DNA from: Lichenostomus cassidix
Lineage: Eukaryota; Chordata; Aves; Passeriformes; Meliphagidae
Assembly: GCA_008360975.2 (NCBI GenBank)
Contig: CM039193.1
Location: 4,454,501 to 4,518,500 of the forward strand
Direction: 5' to 3'
Length of the DNA: 64,000 nt
This document shows positions 13,551 through 27,110 of this stretch, piece by piece; within the stretch, counting starts at the first letter, position 1, and each line of letters starts with the position of its first letter. The notes under the pieces were generated by a model, which saw only the letters and a program-made list of their open reading frames with translations, ran no database searches and was not told where the DNA came from. A program made the translations under genes and the position numbers.

Positions 13551-16165
13551 AAATCTTCAATGAGCCCTTAGCAAGGTAATTTCCTGAATTTAGCTTATAT
13601 CTTCATAATGTTCAAAGCCAGCTAGACCCTGAAGTACAGCTGGTGTGCATTACTCTGTTCTGAGTAGGAGGGCGTGGATGGACTGGGTAAAATAAATTAC
13701 TTTGGTGCTTTGACACTGAGTTCTACTGCCTGTAGAATGATGCTTGATCATATTCAGAAAAGCATCAAGTAGAGAGTTAACATGATTTCTTCTGTTTAGT
13801 AAAGAAGCTCTTGGGAGGGCAGTGCACATTCCTTACACACTCCAACACTCTCCTTCAGTGCTTCTTGGACCACAGTCAGTCACCAGGAGGGGACCAAGAC
13901 ACCTGGAGGACAAGCTGGAAGCTCTGCTGTGCTCTACAGCCTTCCTGATAAAATGCAAGAAGTAAGTTAGAGGGGGAAGAACCTTCTTTTAATCAAAGGA
14001 TGCACAAACCCAATTTACAGTCCTACCTGCTTCTTGGAAGTACCACAGGAATGGTGGGGAAGAGCAAGAGGAGAGCCCGGAGAAGAGAACCCCAGAGGGA
14101 GGAGAATGCTGGTGTTCCCCTTCACAGCCCACTGTAACAAATACAGAAACAGAGCTCCTGCTCAGAGCCCACAGCAGCCCAGGGATGAATTAAAACACAT
14201 TTAAGGCATTGGACTCATGGTCATAGATTTCAGTGAGCTCCAAGTGGAAAAGGTGTCAAGAAATCCTCCCAGAGATTAACCCTGTGCTCAACAGTGCCAG
14301 CTACCAGAGTTCCCACACCTCAGGAGAAAGTGATGTTGTATTTTCCATCATTAATATATGATAACAAACCCTTGGCTAGCTGGGAAGCTTCCTAAGCTCC
14401 CACAGTGACTCGGCTCAAAAGCTAAAGGCCTGGCAGCACAGCCTCTTCATCCATAATCTCCTTTTTGCAGTTAAGCCAGCACTCCTCATGTGGTAACGCA
14501 GCTGCCTCAGGGGTTGGCTTGCAGGTCAATACCTCCTTAGAAGGGGATCCCAGCTGGATCTCCTCTCTGCTTCCTGACTCATCTGCTCCTCCTGAGGGGC
14601 AGTGCAGGATGCTGAGACTTCCAGGGGTGTGACTCTGGGGGAGCTGAGCAGTACAGGGCTGCTGCCAGTCCTCAGCTTGCCCTTGCTGAGCCAAACCCCA
14701 TCCATCAGACCCCCAGGCCCCTTTGGCAAGATCTTCTCAAGCACAAACCACACCTCAAGGCCTCCTTGCTGAAGCACTGCCATGTATTTCTTGCTCCTTA
14801 GATCATCTCGGTGAATCAGGGGGAGATTTTCCACACTGGGAAGCTCTGCTCTGGACTGGTTTTATTCTTCCATCCCTCCCTGCTGCCCTCCCTGCACATT
14901 CCCAAGGAGCAGCAGCTTGGGAGAGCTGCCCTTGCTGCAGGGACAATATTCTGTTGCACTGAGCACATCCACACTCTGAAGAGAAATAATTCATGAATTA
15001 TCACTTTGCTTTCATAAGCACAGAAGAATCAACAACTGCATGGCATTTCATGGTCAAGAAAATGATCTAAACAAAATTGCTGTAGGATGTTGCAGAAGCC
15101 CAACCTCCTCCTGTCCATTTGTTCTTAGAAAGCAGCACGCAGAGCTGAACAACCACAGAATGAACAGGAGCTTAGCAAAGACTTTGTGCAAAAGGGACCC
15201 TTTGCATTTGACATGCTCTGTCACATTGAATTTTAATTACAGCTCCCCTCTGGAGCTGGCACGGGAGGGGAATGCTAATGACAGGGGGAGAGGGAAGGGA
15301 GCAGTGATGGCAATCACTAGCCAGCACTTCATAAAGTACCTGATGGCAAAGAGAGCTAACCTAGATGTAGTCAAATACAAATTTTGCTGGTTTAATTCCC
15401 CCTTTAGCTCCTACAATTTTGCCCCAAGTGTGGGCTACTGGTTGGAGTAAAACACATTTAAGTGCATTTAATGTATTAAACCATTGCAAGGTGCAGCCCT
15501 TTTGATTGAAGGAAATCAGGTTTAGTTGAACAAATATGACCTCAGATCACTTTTCTAATGATCGATAAGCCATGACTCATGAATTATTACAATCTAGGGA
15601 CATTCCTTGCTAAGAGTTATGAATACCAGGATCCTGGTTTTTGATTTTATAAAAATGGCTGTGGGAAGTATCCCTTGAAAAATGTGTCACCATGGTGGGT
15701 CTGTAGCTCCAGGAATCCTGGCAGTGGTCATGTCCAGGCTCCTTTGCATGGAATAGACATTATACACACATTTACTGCTCTCAAACTATCACAGGCAGCA
15801 TCAGGAATATCCCTGCTGCTCTCTACCTAGAGAGAGAAAACATCTCCATCAGATGGTAATCACTGAATGTGTGACAAGAATTAGTGCAGCAAATATGTGG
15901 GATGCTGATACATATCTCAACAAAAAGTAAGCAGGACACTGAGGGGCTTGTAAAGATTCATGTAAGGGCAGAGTGGATTTGGAGTACAAAAACCACTTTC
16001 AAAACCTGTATAGGTATTTAGAGGCTACTCAGGATATTACACCTCCTTGAGGTCTAGCTGCAGTCAGTCAGAGACACTCACACTATTCAGCTGTGCATTT
16101 CTGACCTCTTCTTGCATCTTCTTTAAAAAAATAATTATTTCTCAAAATGGTCAAAGCATCTCTTT

Positions 16166-16250
16166 ATTTTATTTTATTTTATTTCATTTCATTTCATTTT
16201 ATTTCATTTCATTTCATTTCATTTCATTTCAATTAATTTCATTTTATTTT
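16166..16250 (+). repeat. (ATTTT)/(ATTTC) pentanucleotide array, 17 units
   Basis: Seventeen five-base units run from 16166 to 16250: three ATTTT, three ATTTC, one ATTTT, six ATTTC, one AATTA interruption, one ATTTC and two ATTTT. The array creates a spurious Phe/Ile/Ser-rich open frame. The mixture of TTTTA and TTTCA units resembles, in unit sequence only, the intronic repeats known from human familial adult myoclonic epilepsy. Whether this array is transcribed or variable in length cannot be seen here. Confidence 0.95.
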
Positions 16251-17461
16251 GCTATTCAAATAGCAGCCAGCTATCACAGAAATGCAAAGTCTGCTTATCA
16301 GAATGAATGGCTGATCTACATAGATTGTGTGACAATCATAAAATCCTTAGGGATCAGAACAAAGGCTTTCACAAGCTTTTGTTGTAAGAGCTCAATCTAT
16401 TCCTGCGGGGAAATTCTGTGTTCTGTTGCTGTCTGCTTGCACAATAGAAAGATGTTTTCCCTGCATTATTGGGGTTAGTAAAGCAATGTTTGCTGTTCCA
16501 ACACTGGATATTCCTGCCAAAAGAATTTGTATTACCTCACATGCTGTTGATAACATGGAGTTGCTTGGAGAAATTGTTTCACCCACTGGAATAGATCAGG
16601 CAGGAGTTTCATAAAATTAAAATACCATTTAAAGCTATAAATTACCTGTAAACTGCAGCATGTGTTGCTGTCCTCTGTTCTTAGTTTCTATAGCTTCTAA
16701 AGTTTATTTTCTACAGTTTTTATAGTTTATTCTCACCTTCTTTTTCTATATCTTTCCTTTTCTGTAAGTAATAATTGGTTCATTTAAAATTCCCCAGTGG
16801 ATAAATGTGGCTGGTTTATGCCATCTAGCAGTGATACAAGATAAGGTAAGATCTCTACCTTCTATATTGCAGCAACACTTCTTTTAACCACAGCCAGAGC
16901 TTCCTTCACTTTGGCATCAAAGGTACAAATTCATTTTCTTCAGCAGCATTTCCTTCTGCCTTCTGCTAGAACAGGATGAACTCACTAAAGCAGCAGCAGA
17001 AGAAGGAGCAGCCTGATTCCTGAAGCATCCAGGAATTCAAGGTGGACACCTAAATTACTTATTCACCCTCAAATGTTATAATTTCTACATTTCTTTCATA
17101 GGGTATAAAACATGCTCAGTCATTTCATGCATTGCAAGATTCAGGGTTTAGGGTTTGCTTGAGAAAGTCTAATAGAATCTGAGGGGTTCCTACAGTCCTT
17201 AAATAGAACAGACAGGTTTCACAGGGCAGGAGGAAGCTAAACTTAAAAAAAAAAAAAGTAATAAATCATTTATTTCTCCTTCACTTAAAATTTTGAGGGT
17301 GGTTTTCAATACTCTGATATGAAAGCAGAAGAGCTCCTGGTGTAGTTCAAAGTGTGACTGCATCGATGGAAATGCCTATGGGCCAGCTGGGAATGTCTCT
17401 GCAATACAGAAGTCATTTTCAAAGAGATCTTAAGCAAAGAATACTCATCCTTCTAGATATT

Positions 17462-17475
17462 TATATATATATATA
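17462..17475. repeat. Short (TA)n microsatellite
   Basis: Seven TA units lie in an AT-rich context. Confidence 0.8.
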
Positions 17476-20400
17476 CGCTATGTTAATGTCTATTTACTTT
17501 CCCCAAGCTGCACATTTGGCAGTGTGGCCCCAGGCCAGCCCGTGGCTCCAGGCAGGCTGAGATCCTCTGGCTCACACCAGGTTTGCACGTGAACTCTGCT
17601 ACTCCCAGGTTACACAGGGAGGGAGGGAGCTGAGCCCCGATGGATGGAGAAATTCCCCTCAAAAGGGCAAAGTTAGAAAAGTGTAATTCTACAGCTGGGT
17701 GGGATGCTGTTTTCTCCTGCAGTATTTCAAGTATATCTGAGCAGGATGGGGTCTGAGCATCCACCAGCCATCAGTGGAAGAGGGAAAATCAGCCTTTAAG
17801 TCAGCACAATTCCCATCAGGCAAACTTCTAATTCTCCCCTAATTAAGCCTGGCAGCTGAAGCTGGATGAAAACCATGTTGTGTTCCATCCAGCCTTTCAA
17901 GGGGTCTCTGCTAAAGCAGAAAGAGGTACTTTAATCTGTGTAAGGAGAGATTTTAAGCACAAAACTGTGTCTGGAAAGTCGAATCCTTTATGCATCCCTC
18001 AGGCACATGAAAAGATCCCCCCTGGAAGAGCAGGGGAGTGCTGAAATCTCCTATAGCAACTGGCCAATAGCAACAGGAACAAATAGTCTCTTGTCCCATT
18101 ATTTCGACTTTCTGAATTATCCTGTGAGAGGCAGAGAGGGTGGGAGGCTCATTGTGCACGAGGTTCAAGTTCTGCACCCTGAAGGATTCAAGCCAGAGCT
18201 CATGGATTTGGTGCCTTCCTGCCTCAGTTTCCCTTCCCCCAGCGAGGAGTAGTTTTATTTCCTTTCTCACTCCCACATGGGATGCAAAAGTCCAGGCAAG
18301 TGGATAAGCCAAAGGCCCCACATGAGTCAAAATTATTGCTTGTACATATTTGTGCTGCATTTGCAAGAAATCCTCTTGGCTTAAGCAGGAATAAAAAGTT
18401 GGACAGATATTTCCTGGCATCGTGAGCGAATGGGCTTAATATTCCAGGTTTTTTTTATGTTTTGAAATTTTAAAAAAAAAAAGAGAGAAAGGTTGTTTCC
18501 ACTAAAAGGGGCTCACAGAGCCAGGCAGCTTCCCAAGATGAGGATTTTTTGAGCATTATGTTGGAGATAACAGAGGTTTTGCTGTGCTGGAGCACCCGCT
18601 GGTGCTGGAGACCTGTGTGAACACAAAGCAAATGAACATTTCTCTAGCCTGGAATGGCCAATTCCTTTCAGTCCACACCTTTCTGAGGATTTTCAGTGTG
18701 GGGAATTGTCATTTAAAGTTCACATTTTAAAGCAAAAACTTCCTACCACCCTCAAACTTCTTATTACCCTTCCCCATTTACTGCATTTTTCCTCCTATTT
18801 GGATTCTCTTCTTGGGTTTTTCACTGTGGTGCTGCCTAGAGCAGAAAATATTCATATCCTTGTGCTCCTGGTGCTTCTACTCTCCCTCTGGCCAAGGAGG
18901 AGGCTTGAAAATGCCCACAAAGTGCTCAAGAAGCTGCTTTTGTGCAATAAAAAGATTACAGGGGAAGCAGATAACCTTTTTCCTTGGTGCACATCACATA
19001 TCACCTCTGGCAACATCATGAGCTGCTGCTTGCAGTGAAGGTTTCCTCCACAAAAAAAAATAATGGAATTCTGCCACTCAGATACCTGGAGGGGAACAGA
19101 CTGTCCTCATTAATAGAAATTAGATCTGTACAGCCCTTGAAACACCTGGCTTGGTTTACACTCAAAATGCCACCAAAATATTCCCGTTTAATTGGGTAAC
19201 TGTCAACACAACTGTCAAAATGGCTTACCACGAGAAAAAAGGGCAATTTACTTTAAAATTAACTACTCAATTGGTTTTCATTTAGAAAGCAATGCTCTGA
19301 CTCCATTGTGACAAGCTTGCTATTTTTTCATTTGTGTTGCCTTCTTATGCAGGATTCCACCACATGTTACCATTTTCTCTCCCAACAGCAAAGCCCAGGG
19401 AACAAAAAAAATGCTCTTCTATGCCAGCCTTTTACATGTCAGGCTTGTGCAAAAGCCAGAAAGCCAGAATAATGTAGATGTGATAAATAATGCATGGCCA
19501 AAGTGGTCATACATAATCTGTGGGGTTGGGAGCTGTGTGGCTCTTCATTGTGCTCCTTTCCACTTTGTTGGTTTCCTCTGGCGAGGTTAAAAATAATCAT
19601 GTAGCCCCAAAAATAGGCATTTTCTTCCCATCAGTTCCTCCTCCCCTGCTCTCAGTGGGTGTTGAGGGTTTGCTGTGAGTGTGGATCTACTTAATCTGCT
19701 CTCAGGAGAAAAGCAGGACTCTGACAACCCAAATCCTGCTGAAAGCCATGGGGTGCACAGCCAGGCCATTGGCATTTGCTGCATCCTCAGGGCAATGTGA
19801 TGGCTTTGATCTCACACCCAACACACTCAGCCATCTCCATGCAGCTCGTGATTTGACCCCAAGATGGGCTTTACACACCAGGGAATAAAATATCCTCATA
19901 AAAAGCATCCTTTTGGGACTGAAGGGTGAGGGAGGTAGTGTTTGGATATCTGGATAATGCAATCCTACCGTCAAGAAGGAGCAAGCATGGGGAGGGAACC
20001 CACAGGCTTTCCTTGGAGAAGGCAGAGGGAGTGGGAAATAATATTTAGTAATGAAACGTGAAAATGGTTTTAACTAAATTCAGACCTGATTTGAAAATCC
20101 AGCTGCAGGAAGCCTAGTGAGCAATCCCACTTCACAGGAGAGTGAAGCCAGGTGGTGTTCAGGGTACATCAGGCTTATCACAGTGTTTTAGAATCAAATA
20201 CTTTGATTTTTTTTTGTGTGAATATTGTGGAGAAGTGTCTGTAGCTGTTTTCCTGTACCATCTGGTGCAGCCCAAGAGGATCATTTGTGGTGAAGGAATC
20301 AAACACTACAGGCTAAAACACACCTTTTTCCTACGGTTCTGCCAAAAGCAGAGCCCCAAATAAACCAATCCCACTGCCCCAGCAGCCTTGTTGTTCTCAA

Positions 20401-23400
20401 AAAACAGTTTAAGCACATTATAGCCACATCAGTGCCTTCTGAGACAGGCCCCATCTTTCTCTATGCAACATATCAGAGCAGAAAACAATTATAATATAGC
20501 ACATGCTGTCACAGCTGGAGGCCAACCTGTGCCTCACACACAAGGTCTATTGCTAAGCTCTCTTAGGAAAAGAAAAATGCACAGAGTGCAGAATAAAATT
20601 ACTTCAAGCAAGTGACCTGATCGCGAAAGAATTCAGGTACTTGTGCTCTCCATCACCTTGGAAAAGACAGGAGGAAATCTGATCAAAAGAAGAATGGGAT
20701 TATTGTGATTTGATGGTAATTTGATGGCTGGCCCCAGCCCATCTCTCTTTGAAGGCAGTGGAGAGATGGCAATTTCATTAAGTCAGTGACAGTTTCATGG
20801 AGTTCCAGTGAAAGACTGGAATGCCCATGGCTTGTTCAGCCCTGGTTTGAGGGGAGCACTGATCCCAGGTCTGTGAGTGATGCCTGGAGTGTGCAAGGAG
20901 GTGCTCCTGGGACAGGTATGGAAGCACCACGGAATTCACAGTGACGCAGCACTGCCTCCTCGAGCTGCTGCTCTGCCTGCTTATCACCATTCAATCATTT
21001 CATCAGAACAGAGCTCTCCCACGCACAAATTATCTAAACAAGCCATTATCCCAGCCAGGGCTGCTGTGGGAAGTGTGGGGACATTCCTGCTGGCTGCTTC
21101 GTGGAATTCTCATCAGTGCTGTTCAGTTCACCAAGAAAATTGGACCAGGCTTATTTTACCACAAATCCAATTCGAGGTTAAATGCTCCACTGACTGCAAT
21201 TACGTGTGCATTTCCCCACATTTCCATCTGGAGGGAAGAGGTGGGATGCTGGACTGAGGCACCTGCCATGTGAAAAGAGGTGAAAAGCTCCCAGTGCAGG
21301 CTGTGACTGAGTCTTCTCCATCCCTGTGTGAATTCTGCTCTCAGTGCCTTCTCAAAACAGCAACAAGGAAATCATACCAGGACAGCACACTGTTCTATTT
21401 GAGAGGAGAATAATGAATATATGAAAAAAAAAGAGCCCTTCATCACAAATAACTATTGCATTCATTTTGACCCTTACATATAATAAGGCTTCTAACCTAC
21501 AGTGTGCTAAAAATAAAGATATAGACTAGGAAAAAAGGTGAAGAAGGCAGCAGAACTAATATTTTGAGTTTGTCTTCACAATGATGAAATCAGGATTTGA
21601 GCAAATATTCCTGAAGAGTGCTGGGAGAAAAGCATGATGTTGCTTTGATACAAAAGGAAAAAGGATTCCCAAGTCCAGGGCCATTTACAAGTTAATATTG
21701 GAAATTAGACATGTTTTTAATGTCACCTTTTTCAAAGCAGCCCATTGATTTATGATTTTGAATAAGCCAAGAGCTAAAACCTGAATTTCAGGTTAGATTT
21801 TGCAGTCTTAAAACATTCAAACCAATAAAGCAGTGGCCAGTGAGGGCAGTGGTAACCCCTGTCCCTGCTCTGATTACCTGTGCTCAGATATATCCATAGC
21901 ACTTAACTGGACTGCACTGCTGCCTTCAGAATTAATGTGTGGAAAGGATTTGAAGGATTATTTGGAGTTCAGTGTTATGTACAAACTGAGGCCAGGAAAT
22001 GTAGATAAATCATAAAGAAAACAATGAGTTTCCTTCAGGAATGTTTCTATCACTTGTCCTTTGATTTAATTATTTGCCTAATTCCAGAACACAACCCAGA
22101 AACCACTTCTGATGTCAGCTGTTCCCTAAGCATCAGGAATTGTGCATGATTTTGATGTATTGATTAAACTGCCACGGAGTGATTTGAGATGAAGATTGAA
22201 TACACTGAAAGTAATAAGATATGATTGAAGCTGAGCCTTTCCATGGATTAGGATGGACAGCTTTTTCTGCCACACTGCTCTCATTTATCAGAACACTAAT
22301 AATGTTTATTACTTTAGGAGTTACAGCTCGCTGGTTTGATTTGGACAAAACTAAAGCTGCATGGGCTGAGCAAAGCCATTTACTCTGAGACGTTTAAAGC
22401 TGCTGGGCAAGGCAAAGCATATGACAAATGCAAGAAAGAAAATCAGTGATAGTGAGATAACTCTGAAACTGCAGGCACAAGTGCAGGGGCAGCAGGGCCT
22501 TTCTGGACCAGCTAATCCCAAACTGGGGTACATGTCCTTCAGATCCACCTGCCAGTCCATCTGCCACATCCCAACCTTTGCACTCATGGACAGGGAGCAT
22601 CTTCACAGCACTGGACAAGAAGTCCCAGTTCCCTCAAAAATTGTGTTTCCCATAGAGGGCCAGAGAGAGATGGAGGTTTGTGTCCCTAAAGCATCTGACA
22701 GCTAAAATTCACAGAAAGAGTCATGAGCTGCAACCATTCAAGGCTCATTTTTTATCTGCAAATATGCTGGGTTTAAATTTTCTGTGCTCCTTCCCTTCCT
22801 CCTATGGAGTCTTCCTGACAACCTTTCCCTCTCTGATTTCAGAAGATCTCTGCAACCCCAATTCTGAGCACTGTTTCAACTAATTACACAGCTCCTCTCT
22901 CAATAATGTAATCTCCGTTAATAATTTATGAAATATGTTTGAGTCATCAGACCAAAGAGGTCATACAAAGATAGTGACTGTGAAATGGAAAATGTGTTGC
23001 TCAGTTGCTTAATGAATTGCAGATGCATGCTCATAACTTGGAAAAACTGAAGCACATCACATTTTGGGGGACAATAAAGCCTTAAAGTGTATGATGGATT
23101 TATGACCACAAGCAAAGCTACAGCATAAAATAATATTGTCATTACCTAAATATGCAAATATTCCAAGTATTCAGTATGCAAAGGAAATGTCTGCTCTTAC
23201 ACGCTATTTGCAAACCAATGAAAATTAACTTTCCTGCATTATATGATCATGGAGCATGCAAAGGGCAATTTGTACTTCAATGGGGATATTGTGGATTTCT
23301 GATTTCAGGGTGTGTTTTATCAGCCCCGCTGGCTGTGCCAGGACTCAGCAGCTCTGAATGATTTGCAGAGTGCATGTTTAGTCCCACCCTGAGCTGTGCT

Positions 23401-24510
23401 GCCCCTGGCTAGGTGATAAATGAATATATGGAGATTTCTGGAGGGAGGCTGCATTTTTAGTCAGTCCCAAGGGAATTTTAAAGGTAGCATTCCCTGAACT
23501 GCCTACATTGATAAGCCATCCCTATTTCTCATCAAGCTCAAGTCTGCAGGGCAAAGCTGTGGGTTTGAAGTCTGTGTCCCTCTGAGGATGCTGAACCACA
23601 CCTTGTGCCTCCCTTTGCTGCCCAGCATGGCCAACCAGGACAGGGATGTGCTGCCAGGAGGTTCCCAGCTCCTTCAGCTCTGGGGAAATTGCTCCAACCA
23701 TGCAGCCTTGTTAGTCATGCCAGGTGATCAGGCAGCACATCTGGCTTTATCACAGTCCTGTTCTGCTTATTGGAGAGTGAAGGGAAAAGCACAGCCCCAG
23801 CACTGGGAATTGGGGATGAGCAGTTTCATGGAGTGCTGAATCTGCTGGGTGCTCTCCCAGGGACAGGGTTTCCATCCATCTGGCTGAATAAAGCTTTAAG
23901 GACACAACTTGGTGTTATGTGGCATCAAAACTAAGCATTGCCTGTGTTGCAGGGCTGTAATTTATTTAAATTTCTCGCCAAAGCATTACACCATAAAAGT
24001 CATAAATACTGGGAGTCACATCTGCTGAGGCACTTGGTGTGTGGAAGGGAGATAGCCACCAATGGGCTCAGGTAGTGGCTGATAAACCATGCCTGGCTTT
24101 TGGGGAGAAATCACAGCTTTTCCCTTGTGTTACTCTTTGCTGTGAGCAAAACCTGTTTGCATCAGTGAAGGAATTTCTACCTCCTAAACCTGCACAGAAA
24201 AAAATGAAGAGGGCAGCACAGGTTTGTGCCATCTCAGCCAGCCTTGGTGTCTACAAACCCTGCCACACAAACCACACTGCCATTTGCTGGGGATGCCCAA
24301 CTCGAGCATCCTGGCAGGAGCAGCTCTGCCCTCCAAGACTGAGCTTCAATCATTTGGGATGAGCATTTGTCACCAACCCACAGACCCCACTGCTCCGGGC
24401 TGGCTTGGCTTCTCAGAGCTCCCCAGACCACGCTGTCTGGCTTCACGGCTGTTAATTATTTGTGTCTACTGTTAATTAGCTGTCTGCAGTCGGTCATGCC
24501 GGAGCAGTGA

Positions 24511-24904
24511 CAGCCTGGGAGTCTCTCTCCCCACAGCTCAGCCCATGGGCTTTGTTCCCATCCCTCCCTTCTCCCCCTCCTCAGCTCCCAGCCAGAACAT
24601 TTCATTTCAGTCACGGTGCCAGAGGCCAAGCCCCGGAGGACCTTTGAAATTAAACACTGTATGAAGTACAGTGGGGAGAAGAGGGAGGAGAAAGGGGCAA
24701 TTTCAGCTCCTCAAGCATGCAAGTGGAGAGCTTTTGTGATGCCTCTCGAGGTGTTTTTTTCAGCTGGCCACAAATCATGTCCTTGGCCGTGCAAGGGAAC
24801 CTGTCTGTATGATGGAAATTTCCACACTTGCCTCGGTTGCTTTCCTGCTCTTTATTGTTGCTTTGTTGCCTTAAAGACATTGTAAATAATTTTACAGAAA
24901 TAAA
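24511..24904 (+). other. Candidate terminal exon with poly(A) signal (weak)
   Basis: A pyrimidine-rich tract ending in cccacag gives a good splice acceptor with AG at 24535-24536. From there one frame stays open for 116 codons to TAA at 24883-24885; the preceding in-frame stop is TGA at 24508-24510. AATAAA follows at 24899-24904, then a GT/T-rich tract, as expected for a cleavage site. The translation (including KPRRTFEIKHCMKYSGEKRE) matches no family I recognise, and its C-terminal part is Cys/Phe-rich and not typical of a folded domain. The 3' UTR would be unusually short. It may equally be a chance open frame, or part of a non-coding RNA. No upstream exon was found. Confidence 0.2.
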
Positions 24905-25577
24905 GGGGTTTTTTCTGTTGCAGAAAATGAAGTTCATCCCTGATTTGCTAAGCTTAGACACACAATATTCAGAGTAAACTCTCCTCTTGATATTTGCAGT
25001 TACGGGGAAGCAAAAGTTCTTCATTCAAAGACTTTGTGATTGAAGACACATCACACAATTTTCAGCAAAAGAGGATCATCACAAGACACATTTCCTAGAG
25101 GCATTCAGTCTGAATTATATTTCCTTTGTTAGGATGTTAAACAAAAATAAGTGGTTTGGAATTTCGGCTAACAGCTGTGAAATAGCCTGGGCAAAAAAAA
25201 AAATAAATTCCCAGGGAATAATTTATTCTTCCCTTTCCACCTGCAAATTGCCTGAGAACAGGTTGAGTTCTTACCCAAATGTTACAGTGATTGTTAAAAC
25301 ATTACAAAATTATTTCCACAAATGTTCCTTGCTTGGTAATTTCCTGGTGACCCAGTCACGGGAGACATTTGACATTTGAAATTCAAACTCCAAGCCCTTC
25401 TGAAGGGTTACACAGATTGCAGGAGCAGACCTGTGCTCTGCTGGCTGAGCACACTTCGGATCTCTGCTGCAGTTGTCCTGACAGAGCCCTAACCCCAACC
25501 ATTCCATAGACATCCAGGTGATGCTGTAGGTATGTACACTCCTGTCCCTCTCCAAATTAGGCAGTTCTGGTCCTAAA

Positions 25578-25640
25578 TGATTCTATGCTTTATGAATATT
25601 TTCATGAATTATGAATTTTTATGATTCTATGTTTTATGAA
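25578..25640 (+). repeat. Two near-identical 20-base copies (ATTCTATG-like)
   Basis: The 20 bases beginning atgattctatg at 25578 recur at 25621 with one difference (c to t), separated by 23 bases of related tatgaa and catgaatt words. The attctatg core resembles the terminal octamer repeat of CR1 elements, but the bases upstream do not align convincingly to a CR1 body. I call it a local repeat. Confidence 0.65.
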
Positions 25641-26859
25641 GGAGACTTCTCTTGCTGTGAGACCTAAAGTATCTCCTTTTGTAACAACTTTTCCTTCGAC
25701 CTCTCCCAGATTTTTCCATCACTGCTTCTCAGAGCAAAGCAGGTCCAGAGTGTTTCTTATGTTCTCCACACCCCAGAGCTCCTTGTCCTGTGTAATTTCA
25801 TGTGTCTGCATCTTCATGAGTGAAGGCTGGAGTGTTTAGGAGTTGTTTGCAGGCTGTGTGAGGTTTGGAAACTTGGTGATCCAAATGTGTGATGTTTGGA
25901 GTGCTGGGAACTGCAGGGGCAAGCAATCCCTGCTCCATGAGAAATGGCACAGATAGGATCTTTAGGGCTCCTTGGGATGAGAAACAACAGCATACCCCAA
26001 CATCCTGCTTCCCTTTTCAGAGTAGGGGTAGAAATTCTCTTAGTCAGCTCTTAAATCACCTCCTTTGAGGTGCTGCTGAGGTACCCCAAAGTGCTGTGCT
26101 GTGTTGTGCTATCAGCTGCAGCCTCTCCAGAGCTGCTCCACAAGCAGCCTGTATGCAGCAGGGTGACATTGGGGGGCTGCAGAGGTGACCTGGCAGTGAA
26201 TCAGAGACATTCCCTGGCGACAAACGTGAGGATGTAAAAACACCTTGACTATCTGCAGAGCCCAGTGAGAGGGGAGAGCAGGGACTCATATCTCTGCAGC
26301 TGTGTGCTAAATGAATTACAGGAGAGACGGAGGGAATAACATTGGAATTAAAAGGCTTTAAGATAAGATGGAAAGTGGCAGCTGAGCCAGGAAGGGAGGA
26401 TGGAAGTGGAAGGGTGTTTACATGACTGAGGGATGCTGAGAGCAGGAGGGCTCCTCAATGCCGTGAAAAGCTGCTCTGTGGAGGACAGATAGCAGCACAG
26501 CTGTGGCCAGACTGGGGATTCCTGCAGGAATGCTTCCCAAGGAGGTGTGGGAGACACACGGAGATGCTCCCCTGCGATAAGGCAGCCTAACTCCAATGTT
26601 TTTTGTGGAGCTGTGCCGTAAGAGGCAGTGGCAGCAGGAGATGGGAGATGCTGCAGCTCAGTGAAAACAAGTTCCCAGCACAGGCAAGGACATCAGCAGC
26701 TTTGGTCTGGCTGGTCTGGATCAAACCTTGGAAGGTATGGAAATCCCAACCTGCTTCGGTCTGAAAAAAATCTTAGCACAGCTGGATGGCACAACTGTCC
26801 TGGCAGTTGGCTGAGAAGGCATTGAGGGTGCCTGGCCTGCCTGACATCCGCATCAGAGA

Positions 26860-27110
26860 CGATTTAAATGAGTTAATGGATTGAACTGGATTGTGCTGAT
26901 CTCTTTATATTGTCATTGTGGAGCATCAGCTGTCAACAAAGGAAAATCTTAACGACGTATTTAAGGTGCTTTGATTTTGCGGATGGAGCTGTCAACAGGA
27001 CTGAAAAAACACCTTCTGTCACAAAATTAGAAAATTGTGCCTCAGGAAACAAAATGCTCAAAGGTCGTAATAACCATTCCAAACTTTCCAGTTTGGGCTT
27101 AGCACTTATT
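26860..27110. promoter_or_regulatory. Candidate enhancer block (TCF/SOX/TGIF-like words)
   Basis: The 11-mer AGCTGTCAACA occurs twice, at 26928-26938 and 26987-26997, 59 bases apart. It contains TGTCA, the core bound by TGIF/MEIS proteins. Between and beside the copies are ACAAAGG (26936-26942, SOX-like) and CTTTGAT (26969-26975, TCF/LEF-like), together with atttaaatg and gttaatgg. Several CpGs survive in otherwise AT-rich DNA, which in a methylated vertebrate genome hints at constraint or low methylation. The motifs are seen; enhancer function is inferred. Confidence 0.3.

Larger units (their letters stand above)
12901..24510. other. Gene-poor stretch, no gene recognised
   Basis: No exon with a recognisable product was found. 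The stretch contains a perfect CArG-box match at 13.54 kb, an (ATTTT)/(ATTTC) array at 16.17 kb and a short TA tract at 17.46 kb. AT-rich blocks at about 13.37-13.62, 15.19-15.43 and 16.40-16.66 kb lack simple repeats and may be conserved non-coding elements. The 15.04-15.45 kb block is open in one frame for 136 codons (from an ATG at 15040), but the translation shows no domain and I treat it as non-coding. Confidence 0.55.

Noticed and set aside
15040..15450. 136-codon plus-strand frame as a gene
   Set aside because: No domain, no splice sites, mixed hydrophilic composition; more likely non-coding DNA.
17138..17156. Telomere-like words agggtttagggttt
   Set aside because: Only about two units; too short to be an interstitial telomeric repeat.
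25578..25640. ATTCTATG words as a sense CR1 terminus
   Set aside because: The upstream 100 bases do not align to a CR1 3' end; kept only as a local repeat.
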